11,171 nucleotides of DNA from an uncultured Collinsella sp. (GCA_902461085.1 CABPWH010000059.1:1-11171), one strand, 5' to 3'. Shown: positions 1 through 6,794, numbered from the stretch's first letter. Numbers and translations are program-made. The notes: generated from the sequence alone by a model not told the origin.

Positions 1-225
1 TTGATCATCTCCCCCCCGGCCCCGCCCCCCACTCCCACACCGGCTCCCGCTGCACCTGCGGCCGGCGCATGGACCTGCAGCTGCGGCGCCACCAACACCG
101 GCAAGTTCTGCTCCGAGTGCGGCAGTCCCGCGCCCGCCCCGGCACCGGCCAAGTGGTTCTGCCCCAACTGCGGTAGCGAAAACGGCGGCAAGTTCTGCAG
201 CAACTGCGGAACGCCCAGGCCCTAG
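1..225 (+). CDS. C-terminal part of a double zinc-ribbon protein (possibly SPFH-domain family)
   Basis: Only the last 74 residues are present; the gene runs in from the left edge, so the TTG at position 1 need not be its start. The visible part is a Pro/Ala-rich linker followed by two short zinc ribbons separated by another Pro/Ala linker. The second ribbon is regular (C54-x2-C57, C66-x2-C69). The first is C26-S-C28 followed by C37-x2-C40, so its first knuckle is one residue shorter than usual. Both ribbons carry the pattern N-x-GKFC-x2-CG. From family knowledge, tails of this kind close bacterial SPFH-domain (virion-core-like/YdjI) membrane-associated proteins, and that is my best guess for the missing part. 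Other zinc-ribbon proteins remain possible. The stop is TAG at 223-225, followed by a terminator hairpin. Confidence 0.7.
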   Translation: MIISPPAPPPTPTPAPAAPAAGAWTCSCGATNTGKFCSECGSPAPAPAPAKWFCPNCGSENGGKFCSNCGTPRP

Positions 226-244
226 CCCCTCTATCTGGTAATTG

Positions 245-274
245 GCGGGGGTTCCGCCACCCCCGCATTTGTTT
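245..274 (+). terminator. Intrinsic terminator after the zinc-ribbon gene
   Basis: GCGGGGG (245-251) pairs perfectly with CCCCCGC (260-266) across an 8-nt loop. ATTTGTTT follows (267-274), a moderately T-rich tail. It lies 20 bases after the TAG stop. It also sits in the 80-base gap before the lipoprotein gene, so that gene either has its own promoter, which I cannot identify, or depends on read-through. Confidence 0.65.
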
Positions 275-305
275 CTATAGGTTTCGTTCGATAAAGGAGG
301 ACACC

Positions 306-1148
306 ATGAAGACAACGTTCAAAAAGTCCGTACTCGCATTTCTGACATGCGTCCTGGCGCTCGCCTTTGCCCTGACGGGCTGCAGCGGCGGCGGCAAAGA
401 CCCCAAGGCCAACTTCGTCGGCAGCTGGGAACTCTCGGGTGGAACCCTGGAGGGCGAAGAGCTGACCGATGAGTACATGAAGATGCTCGAGGATTGGGGT
501 GTCCACTGCGTCCTGATTCTCGATGAGGACGGCACAGGCGCCCTCGACCTCTTCCTTGAAGTCGTCGACCTGAAATGGGAGGCAAAGGACGCCGCCACCG
601 TAACCATCACCGCCGAAGACGAGTCGCATGACATGAAGCTCAAGGACGGCAAACTCATTCTCGAAGAAGATGACGGCAATCTTGTCTTTGCCAAGTCCGA
701 CAAGGACCTGTCCGGTACGGTGAAGAAGGATCGCGAGGCGGCCGAGAAGGAAGAGGAGATCGATGAGGCCGTCGAAGACGACGATGTCCAGAGCGTCGAA
801 ATCTCCCCCGCCGTCACCGTCGCCGATGACGACCTGTGCACTATCACCATCACCGAGAAGTTCAAGGACGACTGGGGCGACATCGGCTTTGTCGTCAACA
901 TCACCAACAAGAGCGACAAGGACCTGACCTTCTACGCTCCTTCCGGCAAGACCAACGTCAACGGCACCATGAAGGAACCCTGGTTCTCGGCTCACCTGAT
1001 GCCCGGCACCCTCGCCACCGAGGAATTCACGTTCTCGAAGGGCACGCTCGATAGCCTTGAGGACCTCGTCAATACGACCATCGGCATCGACGCCTACCTG
1101 ACCGATTCCTACGAGGACGTCGCCTCTTACAGCGCAACCATCGCGTAA
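306..1148 (+). CDS. Secreted lipoprotein of unknown function
   Basis: A 280-residue protein with a classic lipoprotein signal peptide: basic start (K2, K6, K7), hydrophobic stretch 9-23, and lipobox L23-T-G-C26. Cleavage would leave lipidated C26 followed by a Ser/Gly linker, anchoring the protein on the outer face of the membrane. Residues 36-130 look like a small beta-rich domain (opening NFVGSWEL, with the acidic stretch LDEDGTGALD at 72-81), reminiscent of lipocalin-like domains. A very acidic, charged linker follows at about 131-162. Residues 163-280 are a second beta-rich domain with an NITNKSDKDLTFYAP segment (198-212), similar in style to the Ig-like DUF4352-type domains of Gram-positive lipoproteins. 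No catalytic motif is visible. The start is supported by AAAGGAGG at 293-300, five bases before the ATG. It converges with the response-regulator operon. Function unknown; the domain comparisons are inference. Confidence 0.88.
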   Translation: MKTTFKKSVLAFLTCVLALAFALTGCSGGGKDPKANFVGSWELSGGTLEGEELTDEYMKMLEDWGVHCVLILDEDGTGALDLFLEVVDLKWEAKDAATVTITAEDESHDMKLKDGKLILEEDDGNLVFAKSDKDLSGTVKKDREAAEKEEEIDEAVEDDDVQSVEISPAVTVADDDLCTITITEKFKDDWGDIGFVVNITNKSDKDLTFYAPSGKTNVNGTMKEPWFSAHLMPGTLATEEFTFSKGTLDSLEDLVNTTIGIDAYLTDSYEDVASYSATIA

Positions 1149-1165
1149 CGGCAGACACCGATAGC

Positions 1166-1189
1166 CGCGGATTGGCGGACACATCCGCG
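1166..1189. other. Hairpin in the convergent intergenic gap
   Basis: CGCGGAT (1166-1172) and ATCCGCG (1183-1189) form a perfect 7-bp stem with a 10-nt loop. It lies just after the lipoprotein stop and ten bases before the stronger terminator hairpin. No T-run follows on either strand, so it may only assist 3'-end formation or stability. Confidence 0.45.
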
Positions 1190-1198
1190 CACACCAGA

Positions 1199-1236
1199 CG
1201 GGGCCGCAGGAGTTGATCCTGCGGCCCCGCCGCTTT
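1199..1236. terminator. Strong terminator hairpin between convergent genes
   Basis: A perfect 13-bp stem (1199-1211 with 1217-1229) closes a 5-nt GTTGA loop. The stem is GGGGCCGCAGGA on the left and its complement on the right. On the + strand CCGCTTT follows, a weak T-tail; on the minus strand there is no T-run. Its place between the lipoprotein stop (1148) and the response-regulator stop (1257) suggests a shared bidirectional terminator, with the + direction better supported. Confidence 0.72.
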
Positions 1237-1256
1237 ATGCCGATGCGTAACGAGCG

Positions 1257-1877
1257 TTAGCGCTCCATGTTGGGAACGATGCTGCCCTCCGTTACTGCGC
1301 GCACGGCCAGGCGCATGATGTTGTCGTAACCGGTCTTATTGAGAATCTCAGAGATGCGGCGTTTGATGGTGCCCTCGCTCATAAACAGCTCGGCCGCGAT
1401 CTCGCGACGGCTCTTACCCTCGCAGGCAAGGCGCAAGATCGACAGCTCGACATCGTCGAGGGCCGCCGTGCCCGAGAAGATGCTCTCGGGCGGCTTGGGA
1501 AACGTGCAGTAACCCGCCAGCGTGGAGCGCATCACGGCGAATAGCTCGTCGATACCGACGTTCTTGTACACAAAGCTGTCGACGCCCGCCTCGCGCGCCT
1601 GATCGACAAAGGTGATCTCGGGCATGCCGGTCATGATAATGATGCGACACTCGGGCAGCCGCTCCTTGATGCGCGCCGCCGCCACGATGCCGTTTGAATC
1701 GTGCTCGGTACATACGTCCATCAGTATCATGTCCGGACGCTCCCTGAGCGCGACACCCAAGGCCTCGGAGGCATCGGCGATGGCGGAAACAACGGTCATA
1801 TCGGGCTGGTCGCCAACGGAGCGCGCCAGGCTCTCGCGCAGGATGGCCTGGTCTTCGACGATCAACACGCGGATCAT
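1257..1877 (-). CDS. NarL/FixJ-family response regulator (REC + LuxR-type HTH)
   Basis: A 206-residue DNA-binding response regulator, the output of the two-component operon. The receiver domain (1-120) has all expected residues: acidic pair E8/D9, phospho-acceptor D54 in ILMDVC, T83 in IIMTG, and K105 in FVYKN. The C-terminal half (about 138-198) is a LuxR/GerE helix-turn-helix, with GKSRREIAAELFMSEGTIKR as the recognition region. Phosphorylation by the upstream kinase should control DNA binding; the target genes cannot be read from this window. The start is firm: ATG at 1875-1877 overlaps the kinase stop (ATGA), and AAAGGAG lies six bases upstream within the kinase gene. This indicates translational coupling and matched expression of kinase and regulator. 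Length is typical of the family. Confidence 0.95.
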   Translation of the reverse strand: MIRVLIVEDQAILRESLARSVGDQPDMTVVSAIADASEALGVALRERPDMILMDVCTEHDSNGIVAAARIKERLPECRIIIMTGMPEITFVDQAREAGVDSFVYKNVGIDELFAVMRSTLAGYCTFPKPPESIFSGTAALDDVELSILRLACEGKSRREIAAELFMSEGTIKRRISEILNKTGYDNIMRLAVRAVTEGSIVPNMER

Positions 1878-3367
1878 GAGCTTCTCCTTTGGGACGTGTC
1901 GTTGGCGTTAAGCGGAATGGATACCGTAAGCGTAAAGGGCTGGGCAGCATGGACCTCTAGGCTGCCACCCAGATCTTGCGCGACATGCCTCATACCTGGG
2001 ATACCCGTTCCCTCGCGATACGATACGGGTGCAGGCGCGCCGTCGTTAGAAACGGTCATCCGCGCAACAGCACCGTCTTCCGACGTCTCCTGCCACAGAC
2101 GCACGTGGACCCGATGCGCCTGTGCATGCTTGGTGGCATTGGTCGAGGCTTCGCGGATAATCTGCAAAAATGCTGCGGCGACACGCGCGTCCTCAGGCAG
2201 CGCCCCCTCAACATCGATCTGCACACTCACCAGGCCAAAAGCATGGACGATATCGCCCAATTGCTCTGCAGGCTCGCTGGCACCACCACTGCGCAAATCG
2301 GCGGCAATTGAGCGTAGCAACGGGTCGATCTGCTCGAGCGACTCATCGTCCAGACGCCCCTCCTCCAAATAGCGATGAAGAATGGACAGGCGCTGCCCGA
2401 TCACATCGTGAACGCGGGCGCGCATACGTAGGTAGGCCGCATTGTCGGCAACCTTTTTAACTTCTTCGATCTGGGACTGGAGCTCTTGGCCCGCAAGCTC
2501 AAGCAGGTGGTTTGCTTGCGCCAAGCGGTCGTAGGCGTGTGCGTATTCCGTCACGTCCAGTCCGATAATGCGCTCAAAGAGGCGGCCCGAAACCATAACC
2601 TCGTCGTGCACAAATAGGCGAATCTCGGCGGGAGAAATCTCGATCACCGCGCGAGCCTCACCAAAACGGTCCAAGTTAATCCGCACGCGGTTCTGGCCGC
2701 TTTCGGGCATTTGCATGCTGAGTTTGCGCAGGTCGTTCCATGTGCCGCTCATGTCACCTAGATCGGTGGGCATATGAAGTTCCACCAGGTTTTTGCGCAT
2801 GCAGCGGTTCATGAGCAGCGGACGGCCCCTCGGGTCCAGATACAGGATGCCCACGGGAATCACGTTGATGGTCTCGATCGTCGAGAACGCGGTGATATCC
2901 TCCTGGCGGTTACGGACGTCCATCAAGAGCGCCGCGATGGAACGGAACAGGAAGAACGCTCCCTCTGCGATAAGGACAACGGTCCACGCCGAGCCCATGG
3001 CAAAAACCACCGGCGGCGTCACGGCGACAACAAGCAGCAGCTCGACCAGCATGACGGGGCGACGATAGCGCACCATAAGCACCACGCCATAGGCAAAGAT
3101 TGCGGCATTGAGCCACAGCACTCCGCCCATTGCCCTGGCGCAAACGTCAAGCGGCGCCACCAGATACGAGCCAGACGACGCGAACAGGATAAGCGCCGAA
3201 ACCACCAGGTGAAGCACGAGGCTCGCCTCGTAGGTGCAAACCGCCTTACGGTTATAGGACGAGCGGCGCGATGCGATGAGCGGAACGTGGATCGTCTGCA
3301 GGCACGCAGCCAGGGCAAAGACAATATCGAGTGCAACGATTTGGGGAAGGATGAGCGAAATCTGCAT
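1874..3367 (-). CDS. Membrane sensor histidine kinase (HisKA_3-like, HATPase_c)
   Basis: A 497-residue kinase of the NarX/DesK-like class that pairs with LuxR-type regulators. From the ATG at 3365-3367, residues 1-150 contain about five hydrophobic helices with short loops and no large extracellular domain. Residues 163-273 resemble a PAS domain (IPVGILYLDPRGRPLLMNR). A helical linker precedes the dimerisation/phospho-acceptor region, RVHDVIGQRLS, with H320 the likely phosphorylated histidine. The ATPase domain has an N-box (REASTNATKHAQA, about 405-417), a G1 box (NDG, 441-443) and a G2 box (GTGIPG, 453-458). A GTG at 3371-3373 could start two residues earlier and overlap the upstream stop as GTGA. 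I prefer the ATG because GGTGA lies six bases before it. The stop overlaps the response-regulator ATG. The signal sensed is unknown. Confidence 0.93.
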   Translation of the reverse strand: MQISLILPQIVALDIVFALAACLQTIHVPLIASRRSSYNRKAVCTYEASLVLHLVVSALILFASSGSYLVAPLDVCARAMGGVLWLNAAIFAYGVVLMVRYRRPVMLVELLLVVAVTPPVVFAMGSAWTVVLIAEGAFFLFRSIAALLMDVRNRQEDITAFSTIETINVIPVGILYLDPRGRPLLMNRCMRKNLVELHMPTDLGDMSGTWNDLRKLSMQMPESGQNRVRINLDRFGEARAVIEISPAEIRLFVHDEVMVSGRLFERIIGLDVTEYAHAYDRLAQANHLLELAGQELQSQIEEVKKVADNAAYLRMRARVHDVIGQRLSILHRYLEEGRLDDESLEQIDPLLRSIAADLRSGGASEPAEQLGDIVHAFGLVSVQIDVEGALPEDARVAAAFLQIIREASTNATKHAQAHRVHVRLWQETSEDGAVARMTVSNDGAPAPVSYREGTGIPGMRHVAQDLGGSLEVHAAQPFTLTVSIPLNANDTSQRRSS

Positions 3368-3369
3368 CG

Positions 3370-5169
3370 TCACTCACCCGCCCGCGGCATCAACACGATC
3401 ATACGCAACTGGCCGGGTTCGCCCTCAAGGCGGTATGCCACGTTGCGCCCTTGCAGAGCGCTTTCGAGCTCTTGCGCAGCGGGCGTCTGCGAAAGATCTT
3501 CATCATCGTTGGAAAAAAGCGTGGCACGCAGCTCGACACTGCACCGGTCATGGTCGCCCAAGTGATACATAAGCGCCGGATGGTCGGTGGTGTAGGCAAA
3601 AAACGCAAAGTCATACACGCAGTCGTACAGGGCGCTTACTGTACTGGCGTGCATCGGGCGCCGTATGGCGATAATCGAGGCGCAATCGATATCGATGGTG
3701 CGCAGGTCGCTTGCGAGCTCGTTGGCAATGAGCTGAATGCGGTCGCGATCAAAACCGCTCTCCCCGTGCTGTGCCAACGTGAGCGACCCCTTGCGCTTGC
3801 AATAGGCGACGAGCATCTTGGCGCGCTGCAGCATGCGGTAACGCTCGTGCGAAGACGATTCATCGGTCAACGGCGGCAGCGAGCTCAGCAGGTCGTACAT
3901 CCCATCGAGCGCGCGGGCAAGCGCCTGGTCCACGTCTTGGACCAGCAAGGTCTCGGCCTCTTGGTCTGCCAGGTGCGTCTTAAGGTCGTAGTCGGCGGCG
4001 AGCAGCTCGTTTTGACGCTGCAGCTCCATGCGACGATGTGCCAGTTCACGGTTAAGCTCGTTGAGATCCGACACGTCTTGGGCAAGCAGGGCCGATCCGC
4101 CCAGCAGTGGAAAGGCTCGGTACATTACATCGGGATTGGACTCCACGGCAAAGGCATGGGCATGCCCGTGTTCCTGGGCTCGCAGCTCTTCGCACACGCC
4201 CGCCGGCATTGGCTTCGACACCGGCGTGACATAGACTTCCTGCAGGTCGCGCGTTAGAACTTTGAGGTCGAGCGGCAGGGTATCGAAAATGCCGGCGATG
4301 TCGTGATATGACGGAATGACACCGCAATCGAGACAGATTTCCATCGCCGCCACGCACAAGACGCAATAGATGAGCGAGAAGTTGAGCCTCCATGCCCAGG
4401 GCACACGCAACGCATATGAGATGGCAAAGAACGCGCCGCCCAGCAGCACGAGCGCCGCCGTGCCCGAGAAACGTTGGATGCGAAAGGACGAGGACCGGCC
4501 CACCAGGATAAAAAAGGCCACAAAGTTAAAGGCCGTCCACACGAGGACGGCGAAATAACCCCAGCCGTACGTGTAATCGTTGCTCCAGGTGTCGCTTGTA
4601 CGGTCAAAGTGAAAGACCTGCTGGTGAAAATCGTTGGTGAGCACAAATCCGATAAGCAGGATAGCCATAATCCACAGCGCAGCGCAGTAGCGGCGACCCA
4701 GGCGGTGTTGCTCCAGGCCCGCAAGGCGCAGACCACACAACTGGTAGAGCAGCGGAATGAGCGTCATGGGTACGTAGTACAGGTACCACAGCACGGTGGC
4801 ATAAAACGGCGTGAACGACTTGTACTTGAGAATGACTTCGATCATCCACAGGGCGCAGATGGTGGCGATGGCAACAAGACGGCGGCGCAACACATAGTCC
4901 AAACAGCGCAGATAGACCGATACGCCCCAGATCGAAAATGCAATTGCGGCAACAAGCAACGGCAGAGAGCTCGAATGGACGAGCGCATCCACGACCTCTT
5001 CGGACACCTCGCTATAGGCGGGCACGGCGTTAGAAAGTTTGGGGTCGAAGGCGAACAGCGCCGGCAAGACTGCCAAAAGCATGAGGAACAGCGCGGTGAT
5101 GACACCGGCGATAGCAAAGACGCGGTGGCGGTACACCTGATGTGTTATGCCAACAAGGAATCGCGGCAT
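3370..5169 (-). CDS. 7TM-type sensor protein with divergent histidine-kinase-like C-terminus
   Basis: About 599 residues from the ATG at 5167-5169. Seven to eight hydrophobic helices fill residues 19-282, matching the style of the HisKA_7TM sensor region (NDFHQQVF and the WGYFAVLVW helix). A PAS-like segment follows (about 285-365: DLKVLTRDLQEVYV, then GGSALLAQDVSDLNELNREL), then a coiled coil to about 410. The last 190 residues align in outline with the histidine-kinase tail of 7TM sensors, but I see no H-box histidine, no N-box asparagine and no glycine-rich ATP lid. It is probably a kinase-like partner rather than an active kinase. It is first in an operon with the true kinase, 2 bases away or overlapping, and the regulator. 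The reading frame stays open to 5397; ATG 5253 is an alternative start (627 residues). The stretch before 5169 is Arg-rich and reaches the 5368 palindrome, so I take the internal ATG. No strong ribosome site decides it. Confidence 0.85.
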   Translation of the reverse strand: MPRFLVGITHQVYRHRVFAIAGVITALFLMLLAVLPALFAFDPKLSNAVPAYSEVSEEVVDALVHSSSLPLLVAAIAFSIWGVSVYLRCLDYVLRRRLVAIATICALWMIEVILKYKSFTPFYATVLWYLYYVPMTLIPLLYQLCGLRLAGLEQHRLGRRYCAALWIMAILLIGFVLTNDFHQQVFHFDRTSDTWSNDYTYGWGYFAVLVWTAFNFVAFFILVGRSSSFRIQRFSGTAALVLLGGAFFAISYALRVPWAWRLNFSLIYCVLCVAAMEICLDCGVIPSYHDIAGIFDTLPLDLKVLTRDLQEVYVTPVSKPMPAGVCEELRAQEHGHAHAFAVESNPDVMYRAFPLLGGSALLAQDVSDLNELNRELAHRRMELQRQNELLAADYDLKTHLADQEAETLLVQDVDQALARALDGMYDLLSSLPPLTDESSSHERYRMLQRAKMLVAYCKRKGSLTLAQHGESGFDRDRIQLIANELASDLRTIDIDCASIIAIRRPMHASTVSALYDCVYDFAFFAYTTDHPALMYHLGDHDRCSVELRATLFSNDDEDLSQTPAAQELESALQGRNVAYRLEGEPGQLRMIVLMPRAGE

Positions 5170-5422
5170 GGCGAAGAGCCTGCCGCCCCTGGGATCCGCC
5201 ACGGGTGCGGATCGGGCGGCCGCGTTGCCAATATGTCGTGCGCGGGTACCCATAGCGCTTTTAGTGTACCGACAGGCAGGCTCAAAAAGCGGGCCACATG
5301 TCCCAAAATCCGCAGACGGCAAGGCGCCCGGCAGCCTCCCCCGTCTGGCACTTCCCGATATCCGCCCGCCCCAAACCACCGCAAAGGAGACAGGCACCTT
5401 TGTGGTGGTTTGGGGCGATGCG
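5170..5422. other. Intergenic region upstream of the signalling operon
   Basis: This gap must hold the promoter of the three-gene sensor operon. The best -10 candidate on the minus strand is TACACT (5263-5268), but no -35 matches at normal spacing. If used, transcription would start at about the ATG at 5251-5253, implying a nearly leaderless mRNA for that start, or a leader of about 85 bases for the ATG at 5167-5169. The left part also holds the 5' extension of the open reading frame. The right part is the palindromic repeat described separately. Confidence 0.35.
5368..5416. repeat. 20-bp palindromic hairpin element (REP-like)
   Basis: Positions 5368-5387 pair with 5397-5416: twenty base pairs with a single G-T pair (5381/5403), around a nine-base AGACAGGCA loop. 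The arms begin GCCCCAAACCACC and end GGTGGTTTGGGGC. It begins six bases downstream of the stop of the DUF4867-like gene. There is no T-run on either side, so it is not a standard intrinsic terminator, though it could stabilise that mRNA's 3' end. The near-perfect arms suggest an interspersed palindromic repeat, possibly of the REP/MITE type. Motifs resembling GGTGCCTGTC recur as repeats in gut bacteria by my recollection, which cannot be verified from one copy. Confidence 0.7.
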
Positions 5423-6067
5423 CTAGTCCACGGTGATGTCGAGATTTTTGCCGATGAGGCCTACGTAGCCGCCTTCGGCTGCCTTGGGGCTGTCAGCATG
5501 GCAGAGGACCCACTTGTCGGCCTTCCAGTAGCAGTAGCTGTCGCCGGCCGCAGGCATGTCGGCCGCGACCTCGGGGCGCGGGCCGTTGGTGCCGGCGGGC
5601 AGCGCCACCATCACCTGGAAGCCACCGTCGTCGACCATGCACGGCGTGTAGTGGAGCGTGGTGTTGAAGACTTCGACGACCGTACCCGCCGGCACGCGAA
5701 ACGCCTTGACGCACGCGGTGTCGAGCTTGCTGTCCTCGATCTCCCAGCGATGCGCCACGAGCAGGATAAAGTCGCGAGCGCCCAGGTTGAATTCGCTCGC
5801 GCGGTGATACTCCAGGCAGTTGAGTCGTGTATTGTGGCCGTTGCACCAGCCCAGCTGGAACGGACGGCCACCAAACATGAGAAAGCCAAGCTTGTCGGCA
5901 TCCTTGACGTCCTCGAGCTCCGGCGCGCTTGCTACGTACTTGCTGCCCTCGGGAATGGGCGTGGCAGAGAGCGCCTCGAGCACGGGCGACGTGAGCTCGG
6001 ACGAAACGTTATCCCAAACGTTGCCATAGGATTTGAACTCGGGATCGTTGACAGAGTAGATATGCAT
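5423..6067 (-). CDS. DUF4867-like protein (cupin/ureidoglycolate-lyase-like fold suspected)
   Basis: A 214-residue soluble protein without signal peptide or membrane helix. I recognise it tentatively as DUF4867. The core EYHRASEFNLGARDFILLVAH, then VKAFRVPAGTVVEVFNTTLHYTPC, has the layout of small cupin-like beta-barrels such as ureidoglycolate lyase: a Glu/His pair followed by a strand, then a Pro-Ala-Gly turn and a later His. This suggests a metal- or sugar-acid-binding enzyme, but the reaction is unknown. A GTG at 6071-6073 is possible, but AGGAG at 6073-6077 overlaps it and lies five bases before the ATG at 6065-6067, so the ATG is preferred. The gene has its own operator-like inverted repeat and follows the luxS terminator, so it is probably a single transcription unit. 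The palindromic element lies directly downstream. Confidence 0.8.
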   Translation of the reverse strand: MHIYSVNDPEFKSYGNVWDNVSSELTSPVLEALSATPIPEGSKYVASAPELEDVKDADKLGFLMFGGRPFQLGWCNGHNTRLNCLEYHRASEFNLGARDFILLVAHRWEIEDSKLDTACVKAFRVPAGTVVEVFNTTLHYTPCMVDDGGFQVMVALPAGTNGPRPEVAADMPAAGDSYCYWKADKWVLCHADSPKAAEGGYVGLIGKNLDITVD

Positions 6068-6076
6068 GTTCACTCC

Positions 6077-6102
6077 TGTTCGTAAATATGACTATACGAA
6101 CA
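6077..6102 (-). promoter_or_regulatory. Inverted-repeat operator over the DUF4867-like gene promoter
   Basis: TGTTCGTA (6077-6084) and TACGAACA (6095-6102) are perfect 8-bp inverted arms around a 10-bp spacer, placing the half-sites 18 bp (under two helical turns) apart. A -10-like TATAGT on the minus strand (6091-6096) overlaps the repeat, and the gene's AGGAG adjoins its left edge. No good -35 is seen. A further GAACA copy lies at 6108-6112, ten bases from the one at 6098-6102. The arrangement suits a dimeric repressor blocking the promoter; the regulator is unknown. Confidence 0.6.
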
Positions 6103-6151
6103 TTCTAGAACAAACATGAGCGATTTTGAACGCTCGCCCCGACCAATCAAC

Positions 6152-6182
6152 AAAAAGGCGCCCCCGCATAAGCGAAGGCGCC
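6152..6182 (-). terminator. Intrinsic terminator of luxS
   Basis: On the minus strand the RNA reads GGCGCCUUCGC, loop UUAU, GCGGGGGCGCC, then UUUUUG. This is an 11-bp stem (6172-6182 with 6157-6167) with two G-U pairs and a five-U tail (6152-6156). It lies about 30 bases after the luxS stop and separates luxS from the DUF4867-like gene. Confidence 0.88.
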
Positions 6183-6211
6183 CAATGCGCGCGTTTTGGA
6201 CGATAAAGCCC

Positions 6212-6700
6212 TTACGCCTGCTGATAGTGAAGGTGCTTCTCGTCGATATCGGCCAGGTCACGGTCGAGATAGCGGCGCGCGAGCCAGTTTGCCATGGGGA
6301 GGTTCTGGTCCAGGTAGTTGCCGCACTCCTCGGGAGCGGCACCGGGGACATCGCCCTCAAAGCCGGCGACAAACTCGAACAGCTCACGCACGAGCGGCAG
6401 AATCTCCTCGCTCGTCACCTCGCCAAACACGACGAGGTAAAAGCCCGTGCGGCAGCCCATGGGGCCAAAGTAGACAATACGGCTCGACCACTCGGCATGG
6501 TTGCGAAGGAACGTCGCGCCCAGGTGCTCGATGGTGTGGCACTCGGCCGTGTTCATGACCGGCTCCTTGTTGGGCGTGGTCAGGCGCAGGTCAAAGGTGG
6601 TGACGGCGGCCCCGGTCGCCGGATCGCGGTCGATGCGGCTCACATACACGCCGGGCTCAAGCAACAGATGGTCAACGGAAAAGCTCGCAATGCGCTCCAT
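6212..6700 (-). CDS. luxS: S-ribosylhomocysteine lyase LuxS
   Basis: A 162-residue LuxS, the usual family length. It cleaves S-ribosylhomocysteine to homocysteine and DPD, the precursor of the AI-2 signal, within the activated methyl cycle in the cytosol. The hallmarks are all present: metal-binding H55-T-I-E58-H59 (E58 is the acid/base residue), C83 in the MGCRTGFYL motif, and the third metal ligand C126 in PEECGNYLDQNL. The start is supported by AGAGGA a few bases upstream of the ATG at 6698-6700. Mtn/Pfs and methionine-cycle genes are absent here. Upstream lies the ribose-salvage operon with its own terminator, and downstream luxS has a clear intrinsic terminator, so it is probably transcribed alone. 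Confidence 0.97.
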   Translation of the reverse strand: MERIASFSVDHLLLEPGVYVSRIDRDPATGAAVTTFDLRLTTPNKEPVMNTAECHTIEHLGATFLRNHAEWSSRIVYFGPMGCRTGFYLVVFGEVTSEEILPLVRELFEFVAGFEGDVPGAAPEECGNYLDQNLPMANWLARRYLDRDLADIDEKHLHYQQA

Positions 6701-6722
6701 GGCAGATCCTCTCGGTAGTCAA

Positions 6723-6794
6723 TTTGGGACGGGCTCTTTTAGCTGGTTCGAATGGTCGCACCAATCATAACAGTCAAAAAAGCCCCGTCCCAAA
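6723..6794. repeat. Long-range inverted repeat in the luxS leader region
   Basis: TTTGGGACGGG (6723-6733) is the exact inverted complement of CCCGTCCCAAA (6784-6794). Pairing continues inwards with single-base bulges (CT with AG, then TTTT with AAAA), leaving a central loop of roughly 36 bases. That loop contains smaller complementary TGGT/ACCA segments. The right arm is shared with the candidate terminator of the nucleoside hydrolase gene, so the two structures exclude each other. Confidence 0.55.
6764..6793 (-). promoter_or_regulatory. Candidate luxS promoter
   Basis: On the minus strand, TATGAT (6764-6769) matches the -10 consensus at five of six positions. TTGGGA (6788-6793) matches the -35 at four of six, with an 18-base spacer. 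Transcription would start near 6757, giving a leader of about 57 bases. The call is modest because the same bases are part of the upstream gene's terminator. Confidence 0.4.

Noticed and set aside
231..1184. Long open frame on the minus strand opposite the lipoprotein gene
   Set aside because: It mirrors the codons of the + strand lipoprotein, which has a signal peptide, lipobox and strong ribosome site. The antisense product has no recognisable domain.
5368..5416. Palindrome as a standard intrinsic terminator of the DUF4867-like gene
   Set aside because: No T-run follows the stem on the minus strand (CGGGCGGATAT follows), so the classical form is missing, although a role at the mRNA 3' end is not excluded.
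2774..5436. Several + strand open frames (2774-3565, 3451-4257, 4474-5436) opposite the sensor genes
   Set aside because: They are shadows of the minus-strand kinase and 7TM sensor frames, with low-complexity basic translations and no family motifs.
6095..6112. Possible LexA (SOS) box from the GAACA/TGTTC motifs upstream of the DUF4867-like gene
   Set aside because: The Gram-positive LexA box needs GAAC and GTTC as inverted halves with a four-base spacer. Here the close copies are direct repeats, and the inverted pair is ten bases apart in the opposite order.
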